From: Zhihengliuella salsuginis
GTDB lineage: Bacteria; Actinomycetota; Actinomycetes; Actinomycetales; Micrococcaceae
Direction: 5' to 3'
DNA: 64,000 bases
Assembly: GCF_014651715.1 (NCBI RefSeq)
Contig: NZ_BMXK01000006.1
Coordinates: 144,806 to 208,805, forward strand
Shown: piece after piece, positions 52,478-60,539 of the stretch
Position numbering within the stretch: position 1 is the stretch's first letter
How the letters are laid out: each line of letters opens with the position of its first letter
Notes under the pieces: generated by a model
The model's input: the letters and a program-made list of their open reading frames with translations, nothing else
Told to the model about the DNA's origin: nothing
Databases searched by the model: none
Program-made: the position numbers and the translations under genes

Positions 52478-52505
52478 ACTGTACCGTCTGGACGGTTTAT
52501 ATCAA
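52478..52505 (-). promoter_or_regulatory. Exporter promoter with TetR operator in its spacer
   Basis: On the minus strand, -35 TTGATA (52505-52500) and -10 TACAGT (52483-52478) are 16 nt apart. The perfect palindrome ACCGTC-TG-GACGGT (52483-52496) fills the spacer, the classical site for a TetR repressor to block polymerase. Confidence 0.68.
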
Positions 52506-52566
52506 GGGGGTGTCATGGAGATCACCCGGACGACGGCGGATGCCGACTCTGGCTAGAGTGTCACCC

Positions 52567-53130
52567 ATGACCAGACCCCCCGCAGCACGAGAGAAGATCC
52601 TCGCCGCCTACTGCGAGATCGTCAGCAGCGATGGCGAGCGCGCCGCCACGATGGACGCCACGGCGGCGCGGGCGGGGGTCTCCAAGGGCGGGCTGCTCTA
52701 CCACTTCAAGAGCAAGGACGCGCTCGCCGACGGCGTGATCGAGCGCCTGGGCGAGGCGGCCGAGGCCGACCTGGCCCGGATGGAGGCGTTCGACGAGGGG
52801 CCCTCCCGCTACTTCGTGCGCACCTCAGTGGAGACCGGGACGGAGCTGGACACGTTCTTCGTCGTCGTCATGCGGCTGGCCTCGGCCCAGCACCCGGGAG
52901 CGGCCGAGGCGCTCGCCGCCGTGCACGGCTCGTGGTGGCGGCTGATCCGCGACGAGGTGGGCGACGACGCCGCGGCGGACGCCATCATGCTCCTCGGGGA
53001 CGGCATCTACCACCACGCCTCGCTGCCCGGCGCGGGCACTCCGGGTTCGACGGCCGACTACTTCCGCCGCCGCCTGGACTCGGTGCTGGACCAGGTCGAC
53101 CGGCTGAAGTCAGGCGCGCGGACGGACTAG
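52567..53130 (+). CDS. TetR-family repressor
   Basis: A 187-residue TetR-type regulator. The N-terminal DNA-binding domain is REKILAAYCEIVSSDGERAA ... ATAARAGVSKGGLLYHFKSK, followed by an all-helical ligand domain. TAGAGT ends 7 nt before the ATG at 52567 with no Shine-Dalgarno, so a leaderless transcript is likely. It is divergent from the DHA2 exporter whose promoter carries a matching palindrome, so it most likely represses that exporter and is released by its substrates. The stop shares CTAG with the convergent lipoprotein gene. Confidence 0.88.
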   Translation: MTRPPAAREKILAAYCEIVSSDGERAATMDATAARAGVSKGGLLYHFKSKDALADGVIERLGEAAEADLARMEAFDEGPSRYFVRTSVETGTELDTFFVVVMRLASAQHPGAAEALAAVHGSWWRLIRDEVGDDAAADAIMLLGDGIYHHASLPGAGTPGSTADYFRRRLDSVLDQVDRLKSGARTD

Positions 53131-53486
53131 CCGGCGGCGGCGATCGCGTCGTCGCAGGCCTGCTGGGCCCGGTCGACGGCGGCCTGCGGCGCGGCGTCTC
53201 CCGATGCCGCCAGCTCGCGCAGCGGATCCAGCAGATTCGAGGGAACGCCCGCGGCCTCGGCCGGCTCGATCAGCGACGAGAGCACGGTTATGTCGGAGGC
53301 GTCCAGCGTCCCGTCTGTCACCGGGTCGCACACGCGCTTCAGTGCTTCGATCTTGGCGGCGTCTGCGACCTCGCCGACCGCGGAGCTCGCGGCGTCTTCG
53401 GCCGCCTGCTGGACGGTGGAGCACCCGGTCAGGGCGGCGGTGAGGCCGAGGACGCCGACGGCGAGCAAGGAGGAAGATCTGCGCAT
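53127..53486 (-). CDS. Small putative lipoprotein
   Basis: A 119-residue protein with a lipoprotein signal peptide: basic start MRRSSS, hydrophobic LLAVGVLGLTAALTGC, lipobox LTGC with the modified Cys at about residue 22. The mature part is helical and rich in Ala and Asp (VQQAAEDAASSAVGEVADAA, QAAVDRAQQACDDAIAAAG) with two further Cys. TATCCT ends 7 nt before ATG 53486, with no Shine-Dalgarno. No family was recognised; it is probably anchored on the outer face of the membrane. Confidence 0.75.
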   Translation of the reverse strand: MRRSSSLLAVGVLGLTAALTGCSTVQQAAEDAASSAVGEVADAAKIEALKRVCDPVTDGTLDASDITVLSSLIEPAEAAGVPSNLLDPLRELAASGDAAPQAAVDRAQQACDDAIAAAG

Positions 53487-53583
53487 GGCTTCGAGGATAG
53501 CCGTCGCGCCTGTGCCGCGGATGTGAGGTCCCGCGCCCGCGGTGACGGCCTGCGCCGTGCACGTAGGGCAAGATGGTGCGGTG

Positions 53584-56103
53584 ATGAATTCCAGCGCAGC
53601 AGACTCCACGGCCACCGTCACCACCCGAATCGCCGCCGAGCTCGGCGTGAAACCGTGGCAGGTCGATGCCGCGATCGGGCTGCTCGACGCCGGGTCGACC
53701 GTCCCGTTCATCGCCCGGTACCGCAAGGAGGTCACGGGCACGCTCGACGACGCCCAGCTGCGCACCCTCGAGGAGCGCCTGCGCTACCTGCGCGAGCTCG
53801 AGGACCGGCGGGCCGCGGTCGTCGCCGCCATCGACGAGCAGGGCAAGCTCACCGATGCGCTGGCCGCCGCGCTCGCCGCGGCGACCACGAAGACCGAGGT
53901 CGAGGACCTCTACCTGCCCTTCAAGACCAAGCGCCGCACCCGCGCCCAGATCGCCCGCGAGGCCGGGCTCGAGCCCCTCGCCGACGCCCTGCTCGCCGAC
54001 CCCGGCCTCGACCCGCGGACGACGGCGGAGGCCTACGTGAGTGCCGACGGCACCGAGGGCGACACCGCCGTAGCGACGCCCGACGACGCGCTCGCCGGTG
54101 CGCGGGCGATCGTGATCGAGCGCGCGGGCCAGGATGTCGAGCTCGTCACCGAGCTGCGCGGCCGCCTCTGGAGGGGCGGGGTGGTCCGGTCCGCCGTCGC
54201 CCCGGGGGCGGGCGAGGAGGCCGCGAAGTTCGCCGATTACCACGACTTCGCCGAGCCCGTGCACAAGCTGCCGAGCCACCGCATCCTCGCCCTGCTACGC
54301 GGGGAGCGCGACGGCGCCCTGAGCCTGAACCTCGCCGAGGCCGACCCGGCTGACGCAGAGGCGCTCGCCGAGGCCCGCGCCGGCTACGAGGCCGCCGTCG
54401 CCCGCGCTGTTGGTGCGAACGCACCGGCCGGCACCCCGGCGGCCGACTGGCAGGCGCGGACCGTGCGCCTGGCCTGGAAGGGGCGGATCCTCTCCCGGCT
54501 GGAGTCGGACGTGCGCTCGCGCCTCTTCGAGGCCGCCGAGGAGCAGGCGATCGGCGTCTTCGCCGCGAACCTGCGCGACGTGCTGCTGGCGGCGCCGGCC
54601 GGCAACCGGTCCGTGCTGGGCCTGGACCCGGGCCTGCGCACCGGCGTGAAGGTCGCCGTCGTCAACGGGACCGGCCGCGTCGTCGAGACCGCCACGATCT
54701 ACCCGCACGCCGGCGGCAAGTCGGGCGCCAAGTGGGAGGCGTCGCTCGCCGTGCTCGAGGAGCTCGCGGCGAAGCACGCGACCACGCTGGTCGCCGTCGG
54801 CAACGGCACGGCCAGCCGCGAGACCGACCGCCTGGCCGGCGAACTGCTGGGACGCCTCGCGAAGAACCCGGCCTTCACCGCCGCCACCGCGTCGGGCCCG
54901 GTGCCGGCCAAGGTCATCGTCTCCGAGGCCGGCGCCTCGGTCTACTCGGCGTCCGCACTGGCCTCGGCCGAGTTGCCCGACCTGGACGTCTCCCTGCGCG
55001 GGGCCGCCTCGATCGCCCGCCGCCTGCAGGACCCGCTCGCCGAGCTGGTCAAGATCGAACCGAAGTCGATCGGCGTCGGGCAGTACCAGCACGATCTGAC
55101 CGCCGCCAAGCTCGACCGCTCGCTGGACGCCGTCGTCGAGGACTGCGTGAACGCGGTCGGCGTCGACGTGAACACGGCCTCGCCGGCGCTGCTCTCCCGC
55201 GTCGCCGGCGTCGGCCCGACCCTGGGCAGGAACATCGTCGCCTACCGCGACGCCAACGGCCCGTTCGCCTCCCGCAAGGACCTCAAGAAGGTCCCGCGCC
55301 TGGGGGAGAAGGCGTTCGAGCAGTGCGCCGGCTTCCTCCGCGTCACCGGCGGTTCCCCGCTCGACGCGTCCGCCGTCCACCCCGAGGCCTACGGCCTGGC
55401 CGAGCGCATCCTGTCGGCCGCGGGGGTGACCCGGAACGACGTCGGCGCCGCCGCCGCGTCCGTCGCCACGCTCGATCCGGCCCGGTTCGTGGACGAGCGG
55501 TTCGGCGTCCCCACGGTCCGCGACGTCATGGACGAGCTCGCCCGCCCGGGCCGCGACCCGCGCGGCGAGTTCGTCACGGCGGCCCTCAAGGAGGGTGTCG
55601 AGGCCATCACAGACCTGGCCCCGGGCATGATCCTCGAGGGCACGGTCTCCAACGTGGCGGCGTTCGGAGCGTTCGTGGACGTCGGGGTGCACCAGGACGG
55701 TCTGGTGCACGTCTCCGCGATGAGCACCCGGTACGTCTCCGATCCGCGCGAGGTCGTCACCTCCGGCGCCATCGTCAAGGTCAAGGTCCTCGAGGTCGAC
55801 ACGAAGCGCAAGCGCATCTCGCTGACCCTGCGGCTCGACGATCCGCTGCCCGGGGAGGCGAGGCACGACGGCGCCGCCGCCGAGCCGGGTCCGCCGGAGC
55901 CGCGCCGTGGCGCGGGCACGCGCGGTGCGGGTCAGGGCCGAGGGGACCGGAACCGGGAGGCCGGCCGCAGCGGCGGGCGGGGCCAGTCGAAGCCGGCTCC
56001 GCAGCGCGGCGAATCGAGGCGCGGCGCCGACGCGAGCCAGCGTCAGGGCGGAGGCGACGACACCGCGATGGCGGAGGCGCTGCGCAAGGCCGGACTGGCC
56101 TGA
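53584..56103 (+). CDS. tex: Tex-like transcription/RNA-binding protein
   Basis: An 839-residue Tex protein: N-terminal helical part (LGVKPWQVDAAIGLLDAGST, FIARYRKEVTGTLDDAQLR), YqgF-like RNase H fold (SVLGLDPGLRTGVKVAVV), helix-hairpin-helix motifs (VNTASPALLSRVAGVGPTLG) and a C-terminal S1 domain (GMILEGTVSNVAAFGAFVDV). The last 80 residues are a low-complexity Arg/Gly-rich tail (RRGAGTRGAGQGRGDRN) likely to bind RNA. ATG 53584 is preferred over the adjacent GTG 53581. A hairpin between it and the convergent antiporter gene ends transcription. Confidence 0.93.
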   Translation: MNSSAADSTATVTTRIAAELGVKPWQVDAAIGLLDAGSTVPFIARYRKEVTGTLDDAQLRTLEERLRYLRELEDRRAAVVAAIDEQGKLTDALAAALAAATTKTEVEDLYLPFKTKRRTRAQIAREAGLEPLADALLADPGLDPRTTAEAYVSADGTEGDTAVATPDDALAGARAIVIERAGQDVELVTELRGRLWRGGVVRSAVAPGAGEEAAKFADYHDFAEPVHKLPSHRILALLRGERDGALSLNLAEADPADAEALAEARAGYEAAVARAVGANAPAGTPAADWQARTVRLAWKGRILSRLESDVRSRLFEAAEEQAIGVFAANLRDVLLAAPAGNRSVLGLDPGLRTGVKVAVVNGTGRVVETATIYPHAGGKSGAKWEASLAVLEELAAKHATTLVAVGNGTASRETDRLAGELLGRLAKNPAFTAATASGPVPAKVIVSEAGASVYSASALASAELPDLDVSLRGAASIARRLQDPLAELVKIEPKSIGVGQYQHDLTAAKLDRSLDAVVEDCVNAVGVDVNTASPALLSRVAGVGPTLGRNIVAYRDANGPFASRKDLKKVPRLGEKAFEQCAGFLRVTGGSPLDASAVHPEAYGLAERILSAAGVTRNDVGAAAASVATLDPARFVDERFGVPTVRDVMDELARPGRDPRGEFVTAALKEGVEAITDLAPGMILEGTVSNVAAFGAFVDVGVHQDGLVHVSAMSTRYVSDPREVVTSGAIVKVKVLEVDTKRKRISLTLRLDDPLPGEARHDGAAAEPGPPEPRRGAGTRGAGQGRGDRNREAGRSGGRGQSKPAPQRGESRRGADASQRQGGGDDTAMAEALRKAGLA

Positions 56104-56104
56104 T

Positions 56105-56130
56105 CCGGCGCGGCCCGGTGCGAGCGCCGG
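56105..56130. terminator. Short hairpin between tex and the antiporter gene
   Basis: CCGGCGC (56105-56111) pairs with GCGCCGG (56124-56130) in the 28-bp gap between two convergent genes. Confidence 0.55.
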
Positions 56131-56131
56131 G

Positions 56132-57730
56132 TCAGGAGTCGCGGGGGAGCCGCGGTGGCTTCGCAGGGCCGAGGGCCAGGTCCGCGAGGGCCACACCGGC
56201 ACCCTCGTAGAGGTTGAAGACTCCGTGCACGCCCTCCTCGGCGAGGTGCTCCACCTGGTCCTGGTGGCGGGCCATGGCGGCGACCCGCCCCTCGAATCCG
56301 GCCTGCCGCAGCTGGTCGAGGGCGAACGTGTTGGAGTCGTGGATCGGCATGGCCAGGACGACCGTCTGCACGAAGCCGCCCGAGCAGAGCCGCGTCCAGA
56401 ACTCCATATCCGTCGCGTCGCCTTCGAGGACCGAGTAGCCCTCCTCCCGGAGCCGCGAGACGACCGCGTGGTCGTTGTCGATGCCGAGCACGCGCAGGTT
56501 GCTGTCGGCGTGGATCCGCTCGTAGGCCGAACGCCCGACGCGGCCCATGCCGAGCACGACGACGTCGGCCTGGCTCGTGTCGATCGGCCGGTCCTCGAGC
56601 CGGAGCCGGTGGACGTCCTGCTCGCGGAACCACGAGGCGATGCGGCTGGCGAAGTGGTGGCCGCGCCCGTTGACCATCGAGGAGACGACCATGCTGAGGG
56701 CGACGGCGACCGCGACGATGGTCAACCAGTCCTCCTCGATCATCCCCGATTCGACGCCGAGTGCGGCGACGATGATGGAGAACTCCGAGAAGTTGGTCAG
56801 GACCAGACCGAGCTTTGCCGCCGTGCGGTTGCGCAGGCCGAAGACCCAGCCGAGCGCGACGAATCCCGCCAGCGTGAACGGCAGCAGCACCACGCACAGG
56901 AGCGCGGCCAGGCCGACGTCGGCCCACGTTGGATCCGCGGTCAACCCGATGGCCAGGAAGAAGCCGACCAGGAAGAGCTCCTTGACGCTGAAGAGCGACT
57001 TGGACATCTCGAGGGCGCGGGGGTGGCTGGCGAAGAGCAGCCCCATGACCAGGGCGCCGAGATCCCCCTTGAGGCCGACGGCGTCGAAGGCGAAGTAGCC
57101 GGGGCCGAGGGCCATGGCCGCGCCGAAGAGCACCAGGAGCTCGCCGTGGCCCACGTGGTTCAGGGCACGCCGCAGAACCCACGACGCGGGCAGCAGGAGC
57201 GCGAGCGCGAAGGCCCACGGGCTCGGGGCGTGCCCTGCAGTGATGGTCATGAAGGCGACGGCGGCGATGTCCTGGATGACGAGGATGGCGATCGCGGTCT
57301 GCCCGTAGAACGAGCCGTCGTCCGAGCGCTCCTCGAGCACCTTGACGGCGAGCACCGTCGACGAGAAGGACAGGGCGAAGCCGACGAGCATGAGCGTCTT
57401 CCAGTCCTCGCCGCCGGCGATGAACCCCAGGACGCCGAGCAGGCCCAGCGTGCCCATGCCGATGAGGACGCTGAACGCCATGTGGATCGACGCCGTCCCG
57501 TACGCCTCGGGACGCAGCAGCGAGCGGACGTCGAACTTGAGCCCGATCGTGAACAGCAGCAGCGTCACGCCGATGTCGGCGAGAGCCTCCAGGCCCGGGA
57601 ACGCCTCGACCTGCAGCGCGCCGAGCAGGAAGCCCGCGGCGAGGAATCCGACGAGCGGCGGGATGCGGCAGGCGAGGGCCAGCCAGCCCAGCGCTGCGGC
57701 GGCCAAGAGGGTTACGGCGATGTCTTGCAC
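56132..57730 (-). CDS. Kef-type cation:proton antiporter with TrkA-N domain
   Basis: A 532-residue CPA2 antiporter. The membrane domain (about 1-375) has 12-13 helices, including IGVTLLLFTIGLKFDVRSLL and FSSTVLAVKVLEERSDDGS, and the ligand-region helix VIQDIAAVAFMTI. A cytoplasmic NAD-binding TrkA-N domain (about 395-510) starts DVVVLGMGRVGRSAYERI. It probably exchanges K+ or Na+ for H+. The start is the GTG at 57730 (VQDIAVTLLAAAALG read as M). Neighbouring genes give no further hint. Confidence 0.88.
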   Translation of the reverse strand: MQDIAVTLLAAAALGWLALACRIPPLVGFLAAGFLLGALQVEAFPGLEALADIGVTLLLFTIGLKFDVRSLLRPEAYGTASIHMAFSVLIGMGTLGLLGVLGFIAGGEDWKTLMLVGFALSFSSTVLAVKVLEERSDDGSFYGQTAIAILVIQDIAAVAFMTITAGHAPSPWAFALALLLPASWVLRRALNHVGHGELLVLFGAAMALGPGYFAFDAVGLKGDLGALVMGLLFASHPRALEMSKSLFSVKELFLVGFFLAIGLTADPTWADVGLAALLCVVLLPFTLAGFVALGWVFGLRNRTAAKLGLVLTNFSEFSIIVAALGVESGMIEEDWLTIVAVAVALSMVVSSMVNGRGHHFASRIASWFREQDVHRLRLEDRPIDTSQADVVVLGMGRVGRSAYERIHADSNLRVLGIDNDHAVVSRLREEGYSVLEGDATDMEFWTRLCSGGFVQTVVLAMPIHDSNTFALDQLRQAGFEGRVAAMARHQDQVEHLAEEGVHGVFNLYEGAGVALADLALGPAKPPRLPRDS

Positions 57731-57866
57731 TGCGCTCTCAATCGTCTTCGGCGAAACGGCAGGGACTTTTGCCCCTACTTTGGGCCCTGCCGCGGGGCGG
57801 ATGTCAGCGGTGGCGGTGCGGCGGCGTCGTACACGGAAATGTGACGGCGGCCGCGCCGGCGGCCCG

Positions 57867-57949
57867 GGTGAGGCGTGCCGAACTTTGGTGAGGCTGGCAT
57901 AAAGAGGTTGCGAAACGCCGGGGTGGACATTTAGGTGAGGCTTCGGTCA
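57867..57949 (+). promoter_or_regulatory. Iron-box-like sites and triple GGTGAGGC repeat upstream of ferritin
   Basis: GGTGAGGC occurs three times, at 57867, 57887 and 57934. The 19-bp windows at 57884-57902 and 57931-57949 match the DtxR/IdeR consensus TTAGGTTAGGCTAACCTAA at 14 and 13 of 19 positions. They lie 52-117 bp before the ferritin start, upstream of the -35, which fits activation as known for IdeR at mycobacterial bfrB. Confidence 0.55.
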
Positions 57950-57965
57950 GTAAGGCCGAACTGCG

Positions 57966-57994
57966 GTGACAAGGACGGGAATGGGGCCTACTTT
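57966..57994 (+). promoter_or_regulatory. Promoter of the ferritin gene (leaderless)
   Basis: -35 GTGACA (57966-57971) and -10 TACTTT (57989-57994) are 17 nt apart, and the ATG at 58001 begins 7 nt after the -10, at the expected transcription start. No Shine-Dalgarno precedes the gene. Confidence 0.7.
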
Positions 57995-58000
57995 TGAACC

Positions 58001-58504
58001 ATGGAACTTACAGGAAAGCTTGAAACCGCATTCAACGACCAGGTCACCCTCGAGCTCGAGGCCTCCTACGTCTACCGGCAGCTCGCGGCCGACATGGAGG
58101 CCCTCGACCTGCCGGGCATCGCCGGATGGTTCCGCGCGCAGGCGGACGAGGAGATCGTGCACGCCGAGAAGTTCATCGGGCACATGTCCGACCGCGACTC
58201 CCGCCCGAACTTCGGTGCCATCGCGGCCCCGGCCCAGCACGCGGACACGGTGCTCGCCGGGTTCGAGGCGTCGCTCGCGCACGAGAAGAAGGTCTCCGAG
58301 GCCATCCGCAGCCTCTACCGCCTGGCCCAGCAGGAGGGCGACATCGACGCCCTGCCGCTGCTGAACTGGTTCGTGGAGGAGCAGCTCGAGGAGGAGGCGT
58401 CGGTCTCCGAGATCATCGGCCGGGTCAAGCTCATCGGCGAGGACGGCAACGGCCTGCTCCGCCTCGACGCCGAGCTGGGCTCGCGCCCGTCCGCCGGCGA
58501 GTAG
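58001..58504 (+). CDS. Ferritin
   Basis: A 167-residue non-haem ferritin that stores iron in a 24-subunit cage. The four-helix bundle carries the diiron ligands Glu18 (VTLELEASYVYRQL), Glu51 and His54 (ADEEIVHAEKFIGH), with Glu/Gln residues in helix 3 and in FVEEQLEEEASVSEI. No haem-binding Met is evident, so it is an Ftn- or BfrB-type ferritin rather than a bacterioferritin. Its promoter is well formed and lies below iron-box-like repeats, suggesting induction by iron-loaded DtxR/IdeR. A strong terminator follows. Confidence 0.93.
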   Translation: MELTGKLETAFNDQVTLELEASYVYRQLAADMEALDLPGIAGWFRAQADEEIVHAEKFIGHMSDRDSRPNFGAIAAPAQHADTVLAGFEASLAHEKKVSEAIRSLYRLAQQEGDIDALPLLNWFVEEQLEEEASVSEIIGRVKLIGEDGNGLLRLDAELGSRPSAGE

Positions 58505-58528
58505 CCGGGAAGCCGCCGCTCCCAGCGC

Positions 58529-58578
58529 GAGGGCGGCGGATGCACGGCCCGCGGGGGTCCCGTGCGTCCGCCGCCCTC
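58529..58578. terminator. Strong bidirectional hairpin between ferritin and the S4-protein gene
   Basis: GAGGGCGGCGGATGCACGG (58529-58547) pairs with 58560-58578 at 18 of 19 positions. It lies between two convergent genes, 24 bp from the ferritin stop and 13 bp from the other. Confidence 0.88.
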
Positions 58579-58591
58579 TCCGCGTCCCGGG

Positions 58592-58963
58592 TCAGAGGTC
58601 GAGGTTCCGGCGCAGCTTGTCCATCTCGCGGCGGTCCTTCTTGGTCGGGCGGCCGGCGCCGCGGTCGCGGACCGGGACCTGCGGGACGACCTCGCGGGTC
58701 CGCGGCGGAGTGTGGTCGATGTAGCAGGACTGGGCGACCGGGGCGCCCACGCGCTTGCCGATCGTGCGCGTGACCTCCAGGATGCGGTCGAAGCCGTGCT
58801 GGCGGACCCGGATCTTGTCTCCGGGGACCACGGGCTGAGACGCCTTGGCCGGGTCGTCGTTGCGGCGGATATGGCCGGCGCGGCACGCAGCCGTGGCCGC
58901 GGACCGGGTCTTGTAGACGCGCACGGCCCAGAGCCACGCGTCGATTCGCACCTGCTTGCTCAT
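58592..58963 (-). CDS. S4-domain RNA-binding protein (Hsp15-like)
   Basis: A 123-residue basic protein with an N-terminal S4 domain: RIDAWLWAVRVYKTRSAATA, CRAGHIRRND and VVPGDKIRVRQHGF, the pattern of Hsp15/HslR. The C-terminal tail is very basic (GRPTKKDRREMDKLRRNL). Hsp15 recycles 50S subunits carrying nascent chains after heat shock; the same role is likely but unproven here. TATGCT lies 8 nt before ATG 58963 with no Shine-Dalgarno. Confidence 0.85.
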   Translation of the reverse strand: MSKQVRIDAWLWAVRVYKTRSAATAACRAGHIRRNDDPAKASQPVVPGDKIRVRQHGFDRILEVTRTIGKRVGAPVAQSCYIDHTPPRTREVVPQVPVRDRGAGRPTKKDRREMDKLRRNLDL

Positions 58964-59047
58964 GGCATCCCAGCATAGTCCGCCGGCGGCGGGGGTCGCG
59001 CCGCCGGTCGAGTGAGGGGCGGACGCACGATGCACGACGGATGACGA

Positions 59048-59060
59048 GGTATGGGATACC
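59048..59060. promoter_or_regulatory. GGTAT-n3-ATACC palindrome upstream of the amidohydrolase gene
   Basis: A perfect inverted repeat in the 160-bp gap before the amidohydrolase, about 20 bp before a TAGCTT -10-like hexamer (59080-59085). The form resembles GntR-type operators, but no regulator gene is adjacent. Confidence 0.4.
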
Positions 59061-59123
59061 AAATAGGCGCGGATGGTGCTAGCTTGGCATGACCCGCATC
59101 ACTTCACCAGAAGGAATCCCTCC

Positions 59124-60452
59124 ATGTGCGTCCACGACCACGACTCCCTCCCGGCCCCCGACGCCTCTCTCGCCCGCCGCAGCGTCATCGCGGGCGCAGC
59201 CGCACTCGCCGGCATCGGCCTATTGCCGGCCTCCGCGGCTGCCGCCCCCGAGCCGGCCCGCGGACGTCCCGCGGCTCCGGGATACCACGGCAGCGCCCCG
59301 ACCCCGCCGCCCGTCGTCGTCGAGGGCGGCACCATCGTCGATCCGGTCACGGGCGACGCGATCGAGGACGGCGTCGTCGTGCTGGAGGACGGGAAGGTCT
59401 CCGCCGTCGGCGACCGCGCCTCCACCCGCCGGGCCGTCGCCGCCGTCGCGGGCCGCGCCACGGTCGTCGACGCGACCGGCCGGTTCGTGCTGCCCGGGCT
59501 CGTCGACGCGCACGTGCACGCCAACGCGCTCGAGGACGCGCGGCTGATCCTGAGCCACGGCGCCACCACGGTGCGCAGCGGCTCCTCGAGCTTCTACCAG
59601 GACGTCGCGCTCGCGGCCCTGCCCGAGTGGGCGCCGGGCCTGTCCCCGCGCATGCATGCGGCGGGACTGTTCGTCTCGCCGGAGCTCGGCGACTCCGTGC
59701 TGGCCGATCCGGCCCTGGCGCCACTGGCCGCCCTCGCCGACGGCGTCCGCGAGCCCGACGACGTCGCCTACCTGACCCGCAACAACCGCAAGCGCGGCGC
59801 GACCGTCATCAAGACCCGGGCGAATCCGCGGGCCGGACTCGCCGAGCAGGATCCGCTCGAGCTGGTCTACGGCGAGGAGCAGCTCTCCGCGATCGTCGCC
59901 GCCGCGAAGGGCGCCGGGGTCCTCTGCCACTCCTACAGCGCGGAGGGCATCGCCGGTGCGGTCCGCGCGGGAGTGCGCAGCATCGAGCACGGCGTCTTCG
60001 TGAACGAGGCGACGCTGGCCGACATGGCCGCGCGCGGCGCGTGCTTCACACCGACGCTCTCCGGCATCGCCTCCATGGCCGGCTCGCGCGACCCCGTGCT
60101 CGCCGAGCGCGGCCGCGAGTACACCCCCGTCCTCCAGGAGGCCGTCCGGGCCGCGGCCGCCGCCGGCGTGCCGGTGGTCTCCGGCACCGACTCCTTCGGC
60201 ACGGACGTCACCCCGATCGGCACGGAGGCGCGCTGGCTTGCCGAGGCCGGGCTCTCCCCGCTGGAGGCGCTCCGCTCCGTGACGACGACGCCGGCGCGCC
60301 TGCTCGGCATCGAGCGCAGCGTGGGCCGCCTCGTGGCGGGCGGCGTCGCCGACGTCGTGCTGCTCGACGCCGACCCGCTGGCCGATGCCGCCGCGCTCGA
60401 GCGCGTCTCGGCCGTGATCGCCCAGGGTGTGATCGTCCGCGACGACGCCTGA
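59124..60452 (+). CDS. Exported amidohydrolase (twin-arginine signal)
   Basis: A 442-residue metal-dependent hydrolase. The N-terminus has a twin-arginine-type signal (SLARRSVIAGAAALAGIGLL then PASAAAAPE). The barrel domain carries the first metal motif LPGLVDAHVHANAL, a His in GVLCHSYSAEG, another in SIEHGVFVNEA and the Asp in VVSGTDSFGTD. The closing TTTPARLLGIERSVGRLVAG is typical of imidazolonepropionase/prolidase-type amidohydrolases. AAGGA lies 8 nt before ATG 59124. Substrate unknown; it may act on peptides or cyclic amides outside the membrane. The AtoE-like transporter follows after 87 bp. Confidence 0.85.
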   Translation: MCVHDHDSLPAPDASLARRSVIAGAAALAGIGLLPASAAAAPEPARGRPAAPGYHGSAPTPPPVVVEGGTIVDPVTGDAIEDGVVVLEDGKVSAVGDRASTRRAVAAVAGRATVVDATGRFVLPGLVDAHVHANALEDARLILSHGATTVRSGSSSFYQDVALAALPEWAPGLSPRMHAAGLFVSPELGDSVLADPALAPLAALADGVREPDDVAYLTRNNRKRGATVIKTRANPRAGLAEQDPLELVYGEEQLSAIVAAAKGAGVLCHSYSAEGIAGAVRAGVRSIEHGVFVNEATLADMAARGACFTPTLSGIASMAGSRDPVLAERGREYTPVLQEAVRAAAAAGVPVVSGTDSFGTDVTPIGTEARWLAEAGLSPLEALRSVTTTPARLLGIERSVGRLVAGGVADVVLLDADPLADAAALERVSAVIAQGVIVRDDA

Positions 60453-60539
60453 GCCGGCCCTGCCGCTGCGGGGGTGCCGCGGGGCTTGTAGAGTGACCCG
60501 CATCACCCCTTGATTCCGCCAACGCAGCCGGAGGACCCC

